Shown: positions 25,670 through 34,139 of the stretch, in pieces
Numbering within the stretch: position 1 is the first letter of the stretch
Layout of the letters: each line of letters opens with the position of its first letter
Source: Bradyrhizobium jicamae
GTDB lineage: Bacteria > Pseudomonadota > Alphaproteobacteria > Rhizobiales > Xanthobacteraceae
DNA length: 64,000 nucleotides
Reading direction: 5' to 3'
Assembly (NCBI RefSeq): GCF_001440395.1
Contig: NZ_LLXZ01000064.1
Location: 104,530-168,529, forward strand
Program-made: the position numbers and the translations under genes
Notes under the pieces: model-generated
The model's input: the letters and a program-made list of their open reading frames with translations, nothing else
Database searches by the model: none
What the model was told of the DNA's origin: nothing

Positions 25670-26863
25670 TCACATCCTTTTCGCGACTTCCTCCAGCATG
25701 ACCTCGGTGGCTCCGCCGCCGATGGTCAGCACCCGCGCATCGCGCACCATCCGCTCGATCGGCGTGCCGCGCATGAAGCCGGTGCCGCCGTGCAGCTGCA
25801 GGCAGCCGTGTACGACCTCATGCAGAACCTCGGGCGATAGCGCCTTCACCATCGAGACTTCGCGGGGACAAGGCTTTCCAGCCTCTACCAGTTCCGCCGC
25901 ATGATAGGCCAGCGCCCGGGCGGCCGCCGCTTTCGTCGCGAGCGACGCAAGTTTCAGCCGCACCGCCTGCTGATTCCACAACGGTCCACCAAATGCCTGG
26001 CGGCTCTTCACGTAATTGGTGGTGAGTTCGATCGCCTTGGCCGACTCGCCGGCGCAGATGCCGCCGATGCAGATCCTCTCGTTCTCGAAGGTTTCCATGA
26101 TCCCGTAGAAGCCGCGGTTCTCCTCGCCCAGCAGGTTTTCCGCGGGAATGCGAACATCCTGGAAGGCAATCTCGGCGGTGTCCGAGCAAAGCCAGCCGTG
26201 CTTGTCGAGTTTTGTCACGGAGATGCCCGGCGTGGTGCGCTCGACAATGAACAACGAGATGCCGCGGCTTCCCTTGGCCGCCGGATCGGTGCGGGCGGCC
26301 ACGATCAGGATGTCGCCATAGACAGCATTGGTGATGAACATTTTCGAGCCGTTGATCAGCCAGGAATCGCCGTCGCGGCGCGCGCGCGTCTTCAGCCCGG
26401 CGACGTCGGAGCCCGCATCGGGCTCGGTCACCGCGATCGAACAGATCGTCTCGCCGCGGATAATCGCCGGAAGATACGTTCGCTTTTGCTCGGGTGTACC
26501 CCGCAGCGTAATATGAACCGCCGACATGTCGGTATGAACCAGAACCGACGAGGTGAAGCCGCCGAATGTCGAACGCCCGAGTTCCTCCGCCCACACCATC
26601 GACGCCAGCGGCCCCATGTCGGTGCCGCCATATTCGACCTCGTGGCGCATGCCGAGAAAGCCGAGCGCGCCCATGCGGCGGTAGATTTCGCGCGGAATCT
26701 TGCCGTCGCGCTCCCACTGCTCGCCATACGGCGCTACTTCCTTTTCGACGAAACGGCGAACCTGCTCGCGCAGCATCCGCAACTCCTCGGAAAGCCGCGG
26801 CTGCTCCGAGAAGTGGAATTCGCTATCGGACTGAACGCGGGGATCGGTGGGCTTAACGTTCAT
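25670..26863 (-). CDS. Acyl-CoA dehydrogenase
   Basis: This is a 397-residue ACAD-fold flavoenzyme. It shows [16 protein letters not shown] and [11 protein letters not shown] in the beta domain, [17 protein letters not shown] with the probable catalytic Glu of the isovaleryl-CoA type, and [15 protein letters not shown] near the end where medium-chain enzymes carry Glu. The ATG overlaps the esterase stop by 4 nt, so it is the last gene of the Rieske operon. It would oxidise a saturated acyl-CoA derived from the oxygenated substrate. Confidence 0.92.
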   Translation of the reverse strand: MNVKPTDPRVQSDSEFHFSEQPRLSEELRMLREQVRRFVEKEVAPYGEQWERDGKIPREIYRRMGALGFLGMRHEVEYGGTDMGPLASMVWAEELGRSTFGGFTSSVLVHTDMSAVHITLRGTPEQKRTYLPAIIRGETICSIAVTEPDAGSDVAGLKTRARRDGDSWLINGSKMFITNAVYGDILIVAARTDPAAKGSRGISLFIVERTTPGISVTKLDKHGWLCSDTAEIAFQDVRIPAENLLGEENRGFYGIMETFENERICIGGICAGESAKAIELTTNYVKSRQAFGGPLWNQQAVRLKLASLATKAAAARALAYHAAELVEAGKPCPREVSMVKALSPEVLHEVVHGCLQLHGGTGFMRGTPIERMVRDARVLTIGGGATEVMLEEVAKRM

Positions 26864-27795
26864 GATGATGCCTTCTCGCCCTTGAGATGGAGATGCCGGC
26901 TGAGAAATCCGGCGATTGATGCGATGGCTTGATGCGCGTCGGGAATCTCTGCGAACATCTGAAAGACGTGGATCATGCCGTCCCAGACCTGGAGATCGAC
27001 CTCAACACCGGCGGCGCGCGCCTTGTCGGCCAGCACCACGGAATCGTCTCGCACGATTTCACGGTCGCCGACCTGAATCAGTAGCGGCGGCAATCCCCCG
27101 AGATCGGCATAGAGCGGCGACGCCAGCGGCTGTCTCGGATCGCCCTGCTCGCCCAGATAATTTTTGGCCAATGCCAGGATCATCGGGCGCTGGTGGATCG
27201 GATCCGCATCGGCGCGGTCGACGTAGCTCACACCGGTCGCGGCCAGATCGGCCCACGGCGACATCAACGCGGCCGATACGGGCAACTCAAGCCCTCGTTC
27301 GCGCAAGGCCAGCATCGCAGCAAGCGCGAGGTTGCCGCCGGCAGAATCCCCAGCAAAGGCGATATTGGTGGGCTTCAGTCCTTGACGCAGCATCGAGTCG
27401 TAGGCGGCGAGCGCATCATCCAACGCCGCCGGAAAACGATGTTCCGGCGCCAGCCGGTAGTTGATCCCCAGCACGCGGCAACCGCTGGCAAGGGCGATCC
27501 GCGCAATCAGGTCGCGGTGCGAAGACACTGAACCGATGCGAAAGCCGCCGCCGTGGAAATAGAGTACGGCCTTGTCCGGCGGCGGATGGGCCGGCGATAT
27601 CCACTCCCCGGCGACGGCATCGGCCGAGACCCGTTCGCACGTCACGGGTACGGTCGTGCCGCCAAAGGCCGAATCCCAATCGCTGCGCATCTGGGTCACA
27701 GTGGTATCGCGGTTCCAGCCGCGATAGATCGCGCGAATGCGCGCGATCGCAAGATCGATCGGCGCCGTCGCGATGTCTTCGCCTGCGCGCGCCAT
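26860..27795 (-). CDS. Alpha/beta hydrolase of the hormone-sensitive lipase (GDXG) family
   Basis: This is a 311-residue cytoplasmic esterase, starting at the ATG at 27795 just 1 nt after the SDR stop. The oxyanion motif is FHGGGFRIGS, the nucleophile Ser lies in FAGDSAGGN, the Asp in VGDREIVRDDS and the His in DGMIHVFQMF, so the triad is complete. It probably opens an ester or lactone, or hydrolyses a thioester, in the pathway of this operon. A longer frame to 27930 exists only because it reads through the SDR gene. Confidence 0.9.
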   Translation of the reverse strand: MARAGEDIATAPIDLAIARIRAIYRGWNRDTTVTQMRSDWDSAFGGTTVPVTCERVSADAVAGEWISPAHPPPDKAVLYFHGGGFRIGSVSSHRDLIARIALASGCRVLGINYRLAPEHRFPAALDDALAAYDSMLRQGLKPTNIAFAGDSAGGNLALAAMLALRERGLELPVSAALMSPWADLAATGVSYVDRADADPIHQRPMILALAKNYLGEQGDPRQPLASPLYADLGGLPPLLIQVGDREIVRDDSVVLADKARAAGVEVDLQVWDGMIHVFQMFAEIPDAHQAIASIAGFLSRHLHLKGEKASS

Positions 27796-27796
27796 G

Positions 27797-28555
27797 TCAG
27801 CCGCCAATTCCCATACCGCCCGACACGCCAATCGTTTCGCCGGTGATATAGGCCGCCTGATCGGAAGCCAGAAACAATACGGCCGCGGCGATCTCTTCGG
27901 GTTCGCCGAGCCGGCGCAGCAGAGTGGCATCGGTCATCGCGCGCAAGATCTTGTCGCCGCCCCGGGCTACCGCCGCTTCCAGCATCGGCGTCCGGATTGG
28001 CCCCGGCGCGATGGCGTTGGCCGTAATGCCGAAGCGCGCGTTTTCGCGCGCAATGCTCTTGGTAAAGGCGATAACGCCGCCCTTGGCGGCGGAATAGACA
28101 GCGCCCCCCTTGGAACCCAACCGCGCGGCTTCCGAGGTGATGTTGATGATGCGTCCGAACCCGGATGCCTGCATCGCCGGCAATCCCGCCTGGGTGCAAG
28201 CAAAGGTCGAAACCAGATTGACCGCGAGCAGTCTTGTCCAATCCTCCGGCGTCGTATCGGTAAAGAACGCATGCTGGTCGACACCAGCATTGTTGACGAC
28301 GATATCGAACGGTCCGTGTTGCGAGATGACCGTCTGCACCATGCCGGTATCACCGACATCGAGATATACCGCTATCGCCTCGACCTGGCCGGCCAGACTC
28401 GCAGCCGCCGCCAGATCGAGATCACCGATCACGACCTGCGCACCGGCACCCGCAAAGCTGCGCACGATCGCCGCGCCAATGCCATTTGCACCGCCCGAGA
28501 CGAAGGCGCGGCGGCCATCGAGCCGCCCGAACTCACGCGTAGCGGCGGCCGCCAC
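27797..28555 (-). CDS. Short-chain dehydrogenase/reductase
   Basis: This is a 252-residue classical SDR with a GTG start 3 nt beyond the upstream stop. The cofactor motif is SGGANGIGAAI, followed by DLDLA at the end of beta-2 (an Asp that favours NAD), NNAGVDQH, the catalytic Ser in NITSEAA, and YSAAKGG. In this operon it could oxidise a 3-hydroxyacyl-CoA or a cis-dihydrodiol produced by the Rieske oxygenase. Classical SDRs do both, and the sequence does not decide. Confidence 0.9.
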   Translation of the reverse strand: MAAAATREFGRLDGRRAFVSGGANGIGAAIVRSFAGAGAQVVIGDLDLAAAASLAGQVEAIAVYLDVGDTGMVQTVISQHGPFDIVVNNAGVDQHAFFTDTTPEDWTRLLAVNLVSTFACTQAGLPAMQASGFGRIINITSEAARLGSKGGAVYSAAKGGVIAFTKSIARENARFGITANAIAPGPIRTPMLEAAVARGGDKILRAMTDATLLRRLGEPEEIAAAVLFLASDQAAYITGETIGVSGGMGIGG

Positions 28556-28558
28556 GTA

Positions 28559-29353
28559 CTAACGTCCTGTAAAGACGGGCTTGCGCCGCTCGATCACGGC
28601 GGCGAGCCCTTCCCGCGCATCGGCCATTCCCGACAATTCGGACACCGTACGCGCCTCCTCCGACAGGCATTGCTCGATGCTGGTGCCGGTCCCCGCCCAC
28701 ACCAGCCGCTTGGTCGCTGCGAGCGCCTTGGGTGCACCGGCTGCCAGTTCGCACGCCATCGCCAGCGATGCGTCGGCCAGTTCGGCATCCGGCACCACCT
28801 TGGTGACGATGCCCAGATCCAGCGCCTCAGGCGCCGATATCACCGGGTTGGTCAGCAGGATCGACATCGCCCGGCGCAGGCCGACCAGCCGGGACAGGGT
28901 GACCGAGACGCCCGCATCCGGTGCCATGGCAACCCGGGTTGCGCCCGCCAGGAATTTTGCAGATTCCGCGGCGATGACGATATCGGAGGCGCAAACGAGG
29001 CCGAAGCCGCCGCCGCCGGCAGCAAAGCCCTGAACCGAGGTGATCACGGGTGCTTCCAGCCGCAGCAATCCTGTCACCGCGTTCTGCAGATAGGCTGTGG
29101 CCTGCCTGATGTAATCAGGCAGCTTTTCGCCCTTGGAAGCGAAGGTACGCACGTCGCCACCGGCGCAAAAATTCGTCCCCTCGCCGCTTAGAAGCAGCAC
29201 GCGCAAAGCCGGGTGACCATGGCAAACCATGATGGCGTCGCAAAGCGCGCTCAACAGTTCGGCGCTCATTCCGTTGGCCGCATCAGGGCGGTTGAGGCGC
29301 AGCCTCGCGATGCCATCGGCGATGTCGAGCAGAACGGGTCCCTTGTCAATCAT
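28559..29353 (-). CDS. Enoyl-CoA hydratase/isomerase (crotonase family)
   Basis: This is a 264-residue crotonase. The oxyanion-hole segments are NFCAGGDVRTF and FAAGGGGFGLV. The usual second catalytic Glu near LPRLVG is replaced around AMAPDAGVSVTLSRLVG, where Asp precedes Ala-Gly, so an isomerase or another crotonase reaction is as likely as hydration. It lies 24 nt after the oxygenase beta gene and is followed by the SDR. The RRKPVFTGR C-terminus is typical of the family. Confidence 0.9.
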   Translation of the reverse strand: MIDKGPVLLDIADGIARLRLNRPDAANGMSAELLSALCDAIMVCHGHPALRVLLLSGEGTNFCAGGDVRTFASKGEKLPDYIRQATAYLQNAVTGLLRLEAPVITSVQGFAAGGGGFGLVCASDIVIAAESAKFLAGATRVAMAPDAGVSVTLSRLVGLRRAMSILLTNPVISAPEALDLGIVTKVVPDAELADASLAMACELAAGAPKALAATKRLVWAGTGTSIEQCLSEEARTVSELSGMADAREGLAAVIERRKPVFTGR

Positions 29354-29377
29354 CGCAAACCTTCCACCATGGTCCGG

Positions 29378-29872
29378 CTAGATAAGGAATGAGAGCGTAA
29401 AGAGCGCTTTCTCGTTGTTGACCAACATCACCTTCTTGTAGGCCATCCGCAACTCGCCATCGACATGGCGCAGGCGATACTCGTTGCGGGCGGCCCAGAT
29501 CGTGTCGTCACGCAGGCTCGATTCGAATACAAGGCTGTTGCTGGCGACCGAGATGTCGCCGTCCGGCTGCTCGTCCATGAGTTCGATGTTGGAGACCAAC
29601 CGCCGCAGCCGCGATTGCGGCGTCTGGGTATGACGCTTGCCGGTCAGCAACTGCTTGATCCGCAGCGAAATCCGCGACCGGTTGTCGTATATGATCGACA
29701 TTTCCTTTTCGGGATCGATGTTGTCGCCATTGGCCGGCACCCAATAGACGCCGTCGTCGGTCCAGAGCGCCTCCCAGGCCTCATAGGCGTGTTCGTCCTG
29801 AAGACGTGCCTCTTTGTAGATGAATGCCGTTACCGCGCTCATCAACGTGGCGCTGCTCTCGCGCGACAGCAT
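29378..29872 (-). CDS. Aromatic-ring-hydroxylating dioxygenase, beta subunit
   Basis: This is a 164-residue NTF2-fold small subunit that packs with the Rieske alpha subunit. Landmarks are AFIYKEARLQDEHAYEAWEA, LWTDDGVYWVPANGD and the late segment NEYRLRHVDGELRMAYKKVML. The ATG overlaps the alpha stop (TGATG), so the two subunits are co-translated. A longer upstream frame is only a shadow of the alpha gene. It is structural and carries no cofactor of its own. Confidence 0.92.
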   Translation of the reverse strand: MLSRESSATLMSAVTAFIYKEARLQDEHAYEAWEALWTDDGVYWVPANGDNIDPEKEMSIIYDNRSRISLRIKQLLTGKRHTQTPQSRLRRLVSNIELMDEQPDGDISVASNSLVFESSLRDDTIWAARNEYRLRHVDGELRMAYKKVMLVNNEKALFTLSFLI

Positions 29873-31131
29873 CACACGGCCTCCATCAGGCGCCGGTAAT
29901 GGCTCCATATGCCGCGCGACGGGACCTCGTCGGTGACGTGGCCGACCTTGAAGCCGAGATCGTCGTGCCGCTCGCGCTTCTCGCCGCGACCGAGATAGAT
30001 CCATTCGGGACTGCGCGCCAGCACACCGCGATGGCAACGCTCGTACATTTCGGAATCGTCGGCAAGCAGCAAGCCCGCCGGGCCGACCGAGCCCATAGTC
30101 TGCTGGCGCAGGCGACGGTTCATATCGGGCGCTCCCTTGAACTGCAGCGCCGTGACGTGCTGCACGCTGTCGTCGACTGCGAGCGGCTGAATCACGAACA
30201 TCTGGATCTCGGCGATGAACAGGTTCGGAAAGATCATCACGTGCGGCGAGCCGTCGATCATGATCTCCCGTGCGGCCTGGTCGCCATAGGCGGCCTTCAT
30301 CCGCGTGGTGTAGTCCGACAGCCGGGCTTCCGTGGTGCCGAACCAACTCATCGGCGCGTCGCGCTTGCGGAACTCGGGCCGCAAGTCGATCTCGGTGTGG
30401 CCGTTGCCATAATCGCGGGTCACTGCCGTGGATGCGCCACCATAGAGCTTGCCGATCGCACTGTCGGCGACACCAAAGATCGAGGAATGCACGAACGCTG
30501 GGTGATAACCGTCGCACTCGTTCTCCAGGATGAATTTCCAGTTCGCCTTGACGCGGTGCTTGAGAAAACCCGCAGTGATCTCGACCTCGCCTTCCGGCGA
30601 GAAGCGAACGAGGCGGTCGATCGTCTCAGTCGCGCCGCCGAGATGTTCTTCGAGGGTCGGACCATCGGCGGCGAATGAGCCGAATACGAAGCCGCGATAG
30701 GATTGCACCCGCGTCACCTGGCCCAGCGCCAGCTTTGACTTGTCCTGGCCTTCATAGCCGTCGGGGAAGGCGTAACCGACGAGGCGGCCATCATTGGCGA
30801 AGGTCCAGGAATGGAACGGGCACGTGAAGGAGCGCGCGTTGCCCCTGTCGTAGGAGCAGACCTGATTGCCGCGATGCGAACAGCGATTGAGCAGGAGGTT
30901 GACCTTGCCCTGCTCGTCGCGGGTCATGATGACCGATTGCGGGCCGATGGACTTGACGACGTAATCGTTGGCATTCGGTACCTCGCTTTCGTGCCCAACA
31001 TAGACCCAGGTGCGATACCAGATGTTCTGCAGTTCGGCTTCGAAGATAGCTGGGTCGCTGTAGAGCGAACCATGGACGCGGTCCGGCCGGATCAATTCAC
31101 CCCATTGCGACGCGCGCGGCACGACGTTCAT
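29872..31131 (-). CDS. Aromatic-ring-hydroxylating dioxygenase, Rieske alpha subunit
   Basis: This is a 419-residue catalytic subunit from the ATG at 31131, which has GGGAG 8 nt upstream; a start at 31146 is possible. The Rieske [2Fe-2S] ligands are Cys84-x-His86 and Cys104-x2-His107. The mononuclear iron site has His210 and His215, with bridging Asp207 (NECDGYHPAFVH). All are intact. It would add O2 to an aromatic or alicyclic acid. No ferredoxin or reductase gene lies within this operon or elsewhere in the window, so electrons must come from another locus. It leads a six-gene operon, and an operator candidate lies 75 bp upstream. Confidence 0.93.
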   Translation of the reverse strand: MNVVPRASQWGELIRPDRVHGSLYSDPAIFEAELQNIWYRTWVYVGHESEVPNANDYVVKSIGPQSVIMTRDEQGKVNLLLNRCSHRGNQVCSYDRGNARSFTCPFHSWTFANDGRLVGYAFPDGYEGQDKSKLALGQVTRVQSYRGFVFGSFAADGPTLEEHLGGATETIDRLVRFSPEGEVEITAGFLKHRVKANWKFILENECDGYHPAFVHSSIFGVADSAIGKLYGGASTAVTRDYGNGHTEIDLRPEFRKRDAPMSWFGTTEARLSDYTTRMKAAYGDQAAREIMIDGSPHVMIFPNLFIAEIQMFVIQPLAVDDSVQHVTALQFKGAPDMNRRLRQQTMGSVGPAGLLLADDSEMYERCHRGVLARSPEWIYLGRGEKRERHDDLGFKVGHVTDEVPSRGIWSHYRRLMEAV

Positions 31132-31205
31132 CGCTGCATCTCCCATTGGATCCCACACGGCTGCCGGGCTCTCTTGCGGAGCCCCACGGCTTCGGTTAAA
31201 AATAA

Positions 31206-31220
31206 TCCGACTGACCGTTC
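31206..31220 (+). promoter_or_regulatory. Operator candidate, copy 2 of a shared 15-bp motif
   Basis: TCCGACTGACCGTTC here matches the minus-strand site at 17531-17545 at 13 of 15 positions, and the A+T-rich flanks (AA before, AAT after) also agree. It lies between the divergent Rieske operon and the SnoaL-crotonase gene. It is probably bound by the TetR protein encoded at 16737-17372. Confidence 0.6.
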
Positions 31221-31311
31221 TAATAATAGCACCGGCGTTTGACAGCTTCAAGCGTATTTTCCGCGTCAGTTCGCATGCCGTTGAAAACAACGGGTTTGAA
31301 GGGAGTTTTGG

Positions 31312-32499
31312 ATGGAAAGCCACACCCATGCTAATCTCGCCCGCGCGCTGTACGTTGCGCTTGCTGCCGGCGACCGTGCGCAGCTCGACGCATTGCTGCA
31401 CCCGGAATTCTTCGGTCGCACCGCCGAGGGGATGCCGTTCGGCATCGGCGGCGAACACGACGGCCCTACTGCGATGCGCCGCAACGGCTGGGGCGCGATC
31501 GCCCGGCATTTCGACGCGCTCGCCGAGCCGGAAGAATTCCTCGATCTCAAAGACGGGCGCCTGCTGGTGAAGGGCCGTTATCGCGGGCGAGGCAAACAAG
31601 GCGGCGCCGTGCTGGACGCCGCCTTTGCCCACCTGATCGCAATCGACCAGGGACGCATCAAGTCGCTGGAGCAATATACCGACACCGCACGCTGGCATGA
31701 CGCAGCCGGTCCGCTTCGAACCGTGCTGCTTGATATCAGAGACCATGTCGCGACCTTGCGGCTAAATCGCCCCGACAAGGGCAACGCAATCGACGCGGAT
31801 ATGGCCGACGATCTTGCCGAAGCCGCGACCCAGATTGCCGAGAGATCAGATGTCCGCGCCGTCCTGATCGCCGGCAACGGGCCGAACTTCACGGTCGGAG
31901 GCGACCTTGGCCTGTTCGCGGGAACAGCGCGCGAGCGACTGCCGAACCGGCTGCGCCGCATGATCGACAGCTATCACCTTGCGATTGACCGGCTTACCAG
32001 CATCGATGCACCCGTGATCGCCGCGGTACGCGGCGGCGCCGGTGGCGGCGGATTGGGGCTGCTCTACGTTGCCGACATCGTCGTGGCAGCCGACGATGCG
32101 CGGTTCGCGCTAGGTTATGGCGCGCTGGGCCTGACGGCCGATGGCGGCAATGCCTGGTTCCTGCCCCGGATGGTCGGGATGCGGCGCGCGCAAGAACTCT
32201 TCCTGCTCAACCGTCGCCTCACGGCGCAAGAGGCGCTCGCGTTCGGATTGGTCTCGCGCCTCGCGCCTGATGATGAAGTCGAGACTGAGGCGGTCGGCCT
32301 CGCCGTCAAACTGGCCGCAGGTCCCACACGTGCCTTTGGCGCGGTACGCCGCATGCTGAGACAGTCCTTCGAAACTGGCCTGTCTGACCAACTCGCCGCT
32401 GAGAAGGATTCCATTGTGGCCGCCAGCAGCACACAAGATGCGCAGGAAGGAATCGCTGCCTTCGTTGCCAAGCGCCGACCGCAGTTCCACGGCAGGTAA
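31312..32499 (+). CDS. SnoaL-like (NTF2-fold) domain fused to a crotonase
   Basis: This is a 395-residue two-domain protein with GGGAG before its ATG. Residues 1-130 form a SnoaL/NTF2-like domain (LARALYVALAAGDRAQLDALL, FGRTAEGMPFGIGG, DAAFAHLIAIDQGRIKSLEQY). Residues 140-395 form an enoyl-CoA hydratase/isomerase domain with VGGDLGLFAG and RGGAGGGGLGLLYV as oxyanion-hole segments and GYGALGLTADGG in place of the usual Glu region. One continuous frame covers both. The crotonase half resembles the product of the 28559 gene. It is divergent from the Rieske operon and shares its operator region. A substrate-shaping or isomerising role on CoA esters is plausible. Confidence 0.85.
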   Translation: MESHTHANLARALYVALAAGDRAQLDALLHPEFFGRTAEGMPFGIGGEHDGPTAMRRNGWGAIARHFDALAEPEEFLDLKDGRLLVKGRYRGRGKQGGAVLDAAFAHLIAIDQGRIKSLEQYTDTARWHDAAGPLRTVLLDIRDHVATLRLNRPDKGNAIDADMADDLAEAATQIAERSDVRAVLIAGNGPNFTVGGDLGLFAGTARERLPNRLRRMIDSYHLAIDRLTSIDAPVIAAVRGGAGGGGLGLLYVADIVVAADDARFALGYGALGLTADGGNAWFLPRMVGMRRAQELFLLNRRLTAQEALAFGLVSRLAPDDEVETEAVGLAVKLAAGPTRAFGAVRRMLRQSFETGLSDQLAAEKDSIVAASSTQDAQEGIAAFVAKRRPQFHGR

Positions 32500-32675
32500 C
32501 CACACCTAGCGAACGGCCCTGATCGGCGATTATCACGGGACCGCGCCAAGCCCCTCGCCACCAGTGTCAACTCGCGGTGAGTCGCTGGTCCAAATTAGCG
32601 TCGCAAACCGATCGCCTGCCGGAAAAAAGATAGGCTGATCAGCCTGTTAGGAATGCGCGGCAGTGTGGTTGGGAA

Positions 32676-32693
32676 TCCAGGTTCCCCAGCCAG
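32676..32693 (+). repeat. Putative att core, second copy (tRNA-Gln 3' end)
   Basis: This is an identical copy of the 18 bp at 9766-9783, in the same orientation. Just upstream, GGTTGGGAA resembles a T-arm GGTTCGAA with two changes, so this copy keeps slightly more tRNA likeness. It lies in the gap between the SnoaL-crotonase gene and the convergent CMD gene, and probably marks the right end of the 9784-32693 island. Confidence 0.65.
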
Positions 32694-32699
32694 CCTTTC

Positions 32700-33083
32700 T
32701 CACTCGCCGCCATCTGGAAACTGCGCGCTGAGAATCTCGCCTGCAAGATTGAAGGCCCCGACGCCGCGAAACAGCGCAGCGATCGCCGCGGAGGCGTGTA
32801 ATTCCTGCAGCGTGGCACCCGCCTTGATGGCCGCGCGGGCATGGTTCGCAGCCGCGTCCGAGGTCTGCACCAACAGGATGGCGAACGACATCAACTGCAC
32901 CGTCTTTTGGTCGAGCGCCTGCGGAGTAAGCGCCGCAACACGCCAGTCTTCGAGTGCGGTAACGATGGCAGGATCGACCTGAAGTCCGAGTTTCAGCCGC
33001 TTGGCGACCTTTGGCGGGACCAGCCCGATCATGTCACGATAGCGGCGCTCGAGATCATCAAGCGTAGATGGCAGCTTGCTCAT
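32700..33083 (-). CDS. Carboxymuconolactone decarboxylase (CMD/AhpD) family protein lacking the usual Cys
   Basis: This is a 127-residue all-helical CMD-family protein (YRDMIGLVPPKVAKRLKLG, TVQLMSFAILLVQTSDAAANHARAAIKAGAT). Where AhpD-like members carry ExxCxxxH, this one reads QTSDAAANH: the His is kept but the cysteine is absent, so peroxidase activity is unlikely. It is the second gene in a leftward pair with the TctC-type gene 54 nt upstream. A lyase or lactone role linked to aromatic-acid breakdown is possible but unproven. Confidence 0.75.
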   Translation of the reverse strand: MSKLPSTLDDLERRYRDMIGLVPPKVAKRLKLGLQVDPAIVTALEDWRVAALTPQALDQKTVQLMSFAILLVQTSDAAANHARAAIKAGATLQELHASAAIAALFRGVGAFNLAGEILSAQFPDGGE

Positions 33084-33137
33084 GCGGTGTTTCGCAGCCC
33101 TGTGTGGAACGTAGTTTCGTGACGGTGTATGTTGCCG

Positions 33138-34139
33138 CTATTCGAGCTTGACCCCGGCACTCGTCGCCACCTTGCCCCATTTCCCGGTCTCGGATCGGAG
33201 AAACGCGCCGAACGCAGCACCCGACAGCGTTCCAGGCTCGGCACCAATTTCTGCAAGCTTCTTCACCACATCCGGATCCTGCAACACTTTGCCGATCGAC
33301 GCGGTGAGAGCGGTGAGCACCTCCGGCGGCGTGCCGGCGGGCGCCACCATTCCGAACCAGGATGACGCCTCGAAATCGGCAACGCCGGCCTCGACCATGG
33401 TGGGTACGTCCGGAAACAGCGGCGAGCGTGCAGCCCCCGCAACAGCAAGTGCCCGGATGGTGCCGCCGAGCACCTGCGGCCGTATGGCCGGCATGTTGTC
33501 GAACATCATCGGAATCTGCCCGGCGATCAGATCATTCATGGCAGGCGCCGCCCCGCGGTATGGGACGTGTACGATGTTGATACCGGCGCGCGCCTTGAAC
33601 AACTCGCCGGCGAGGTGATTGGTCGAACCGTTACCCGACGAACCGAAGTTCAGTCTGCCGGGCGACGCCTTGGCGAGCGCGACCAACTCGCCGACCGTCT
33701 TCGCCTTTACATCGGGATGAACGGCAAGAACGATCGGAACCGAAGCGATCAGCGCCACCGGCACGAAATCCTTCTCCGGGTCGAAGGACAATTTGGCATA
33801 GAGGGCCTGGTTGATCGCAAGCGGACCCGGTGCCGTGAGCAGAATCGTGGCGCCGTCAGGCGCCGAGCGTGCAACGGCTTCTGCGCCAATATTGCCCCCG
33901 GCCCCGGACCGGTTTTCGACGATGACAGTCTGGCCCCACAGTTCGCCGAGTTTGGCGCCAAGCAATCGCGCGATTACGTCATTGGACCCGCCGGCTGGAA
34001 ACGGCACGACGATACGAACTGACTTGTCCGGATACGACGCCGCCACAGCTGGCGAATTCAATTGCGTCGCCAAGACCAGGCCCAAGACCAGGCCCAGCAC
34101 CGCCCGCAACAACAATGGCCCGAACATTGGCGCCCCCAA
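33138..34139 (-). CDS. TctC/Bug-family periplasmic solute-binding protein
   Basis: This is a 333-residue exported binding protein. The signal peptide has the hydrophobic core LLRAVLGLVLGLVLA and ends near AVAA. The mature start SYPDKSVRIVVPFPAGGSND, then VIVENRSGAGGNIGAE and VPYRGAAPAMNDLIAG, are standard Bug-family segments that contact a carboxylate ligand. No TctA/TctB membrane genes occur nearby, so it is an orphan receptor. Its promoter faces the amidohydrolase gene across an 18-bp tandem repeat. Confidence 0.92.
   Translation of the reverse strand: MGAPMFGPLLLRAVLGLVLGLVLATQLNSPAVAASYPDKSVRIVVPFPAGGSNDVIARLLGAKLGELWGQTVIVENRSGAGGNIGAEAVARSAPDGATILLTAPGPLAINQALYAKLSFDPEKDFVPVALIASVPIVLAVHPDVKAKTVGELVALAKASPGRLNFGSSGNGSTNHLAGELFKARAGINIVHVPYRGAAPAMNDLIAGQIPMMFDNMPAIRPQVLGGTIRALAVAGAARSPLFPDVPTMVEAGVADFEASSWFGMVAPAGTPPEVLTALTASIGKVLQDPDVVKKLAEIGAEPGTLSGAAFGAFLRSETGKWGKVATSAGVKLE

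Noticed and set aside
29872..31746. Extended start of the Rieske alpha subunit at 31746
   Set aside because: The extra 205 codons run through the promoter/operator region and antisense to the SnoaL-crotonase gene. The ATG at 31131 has a good ribosome-binding site.
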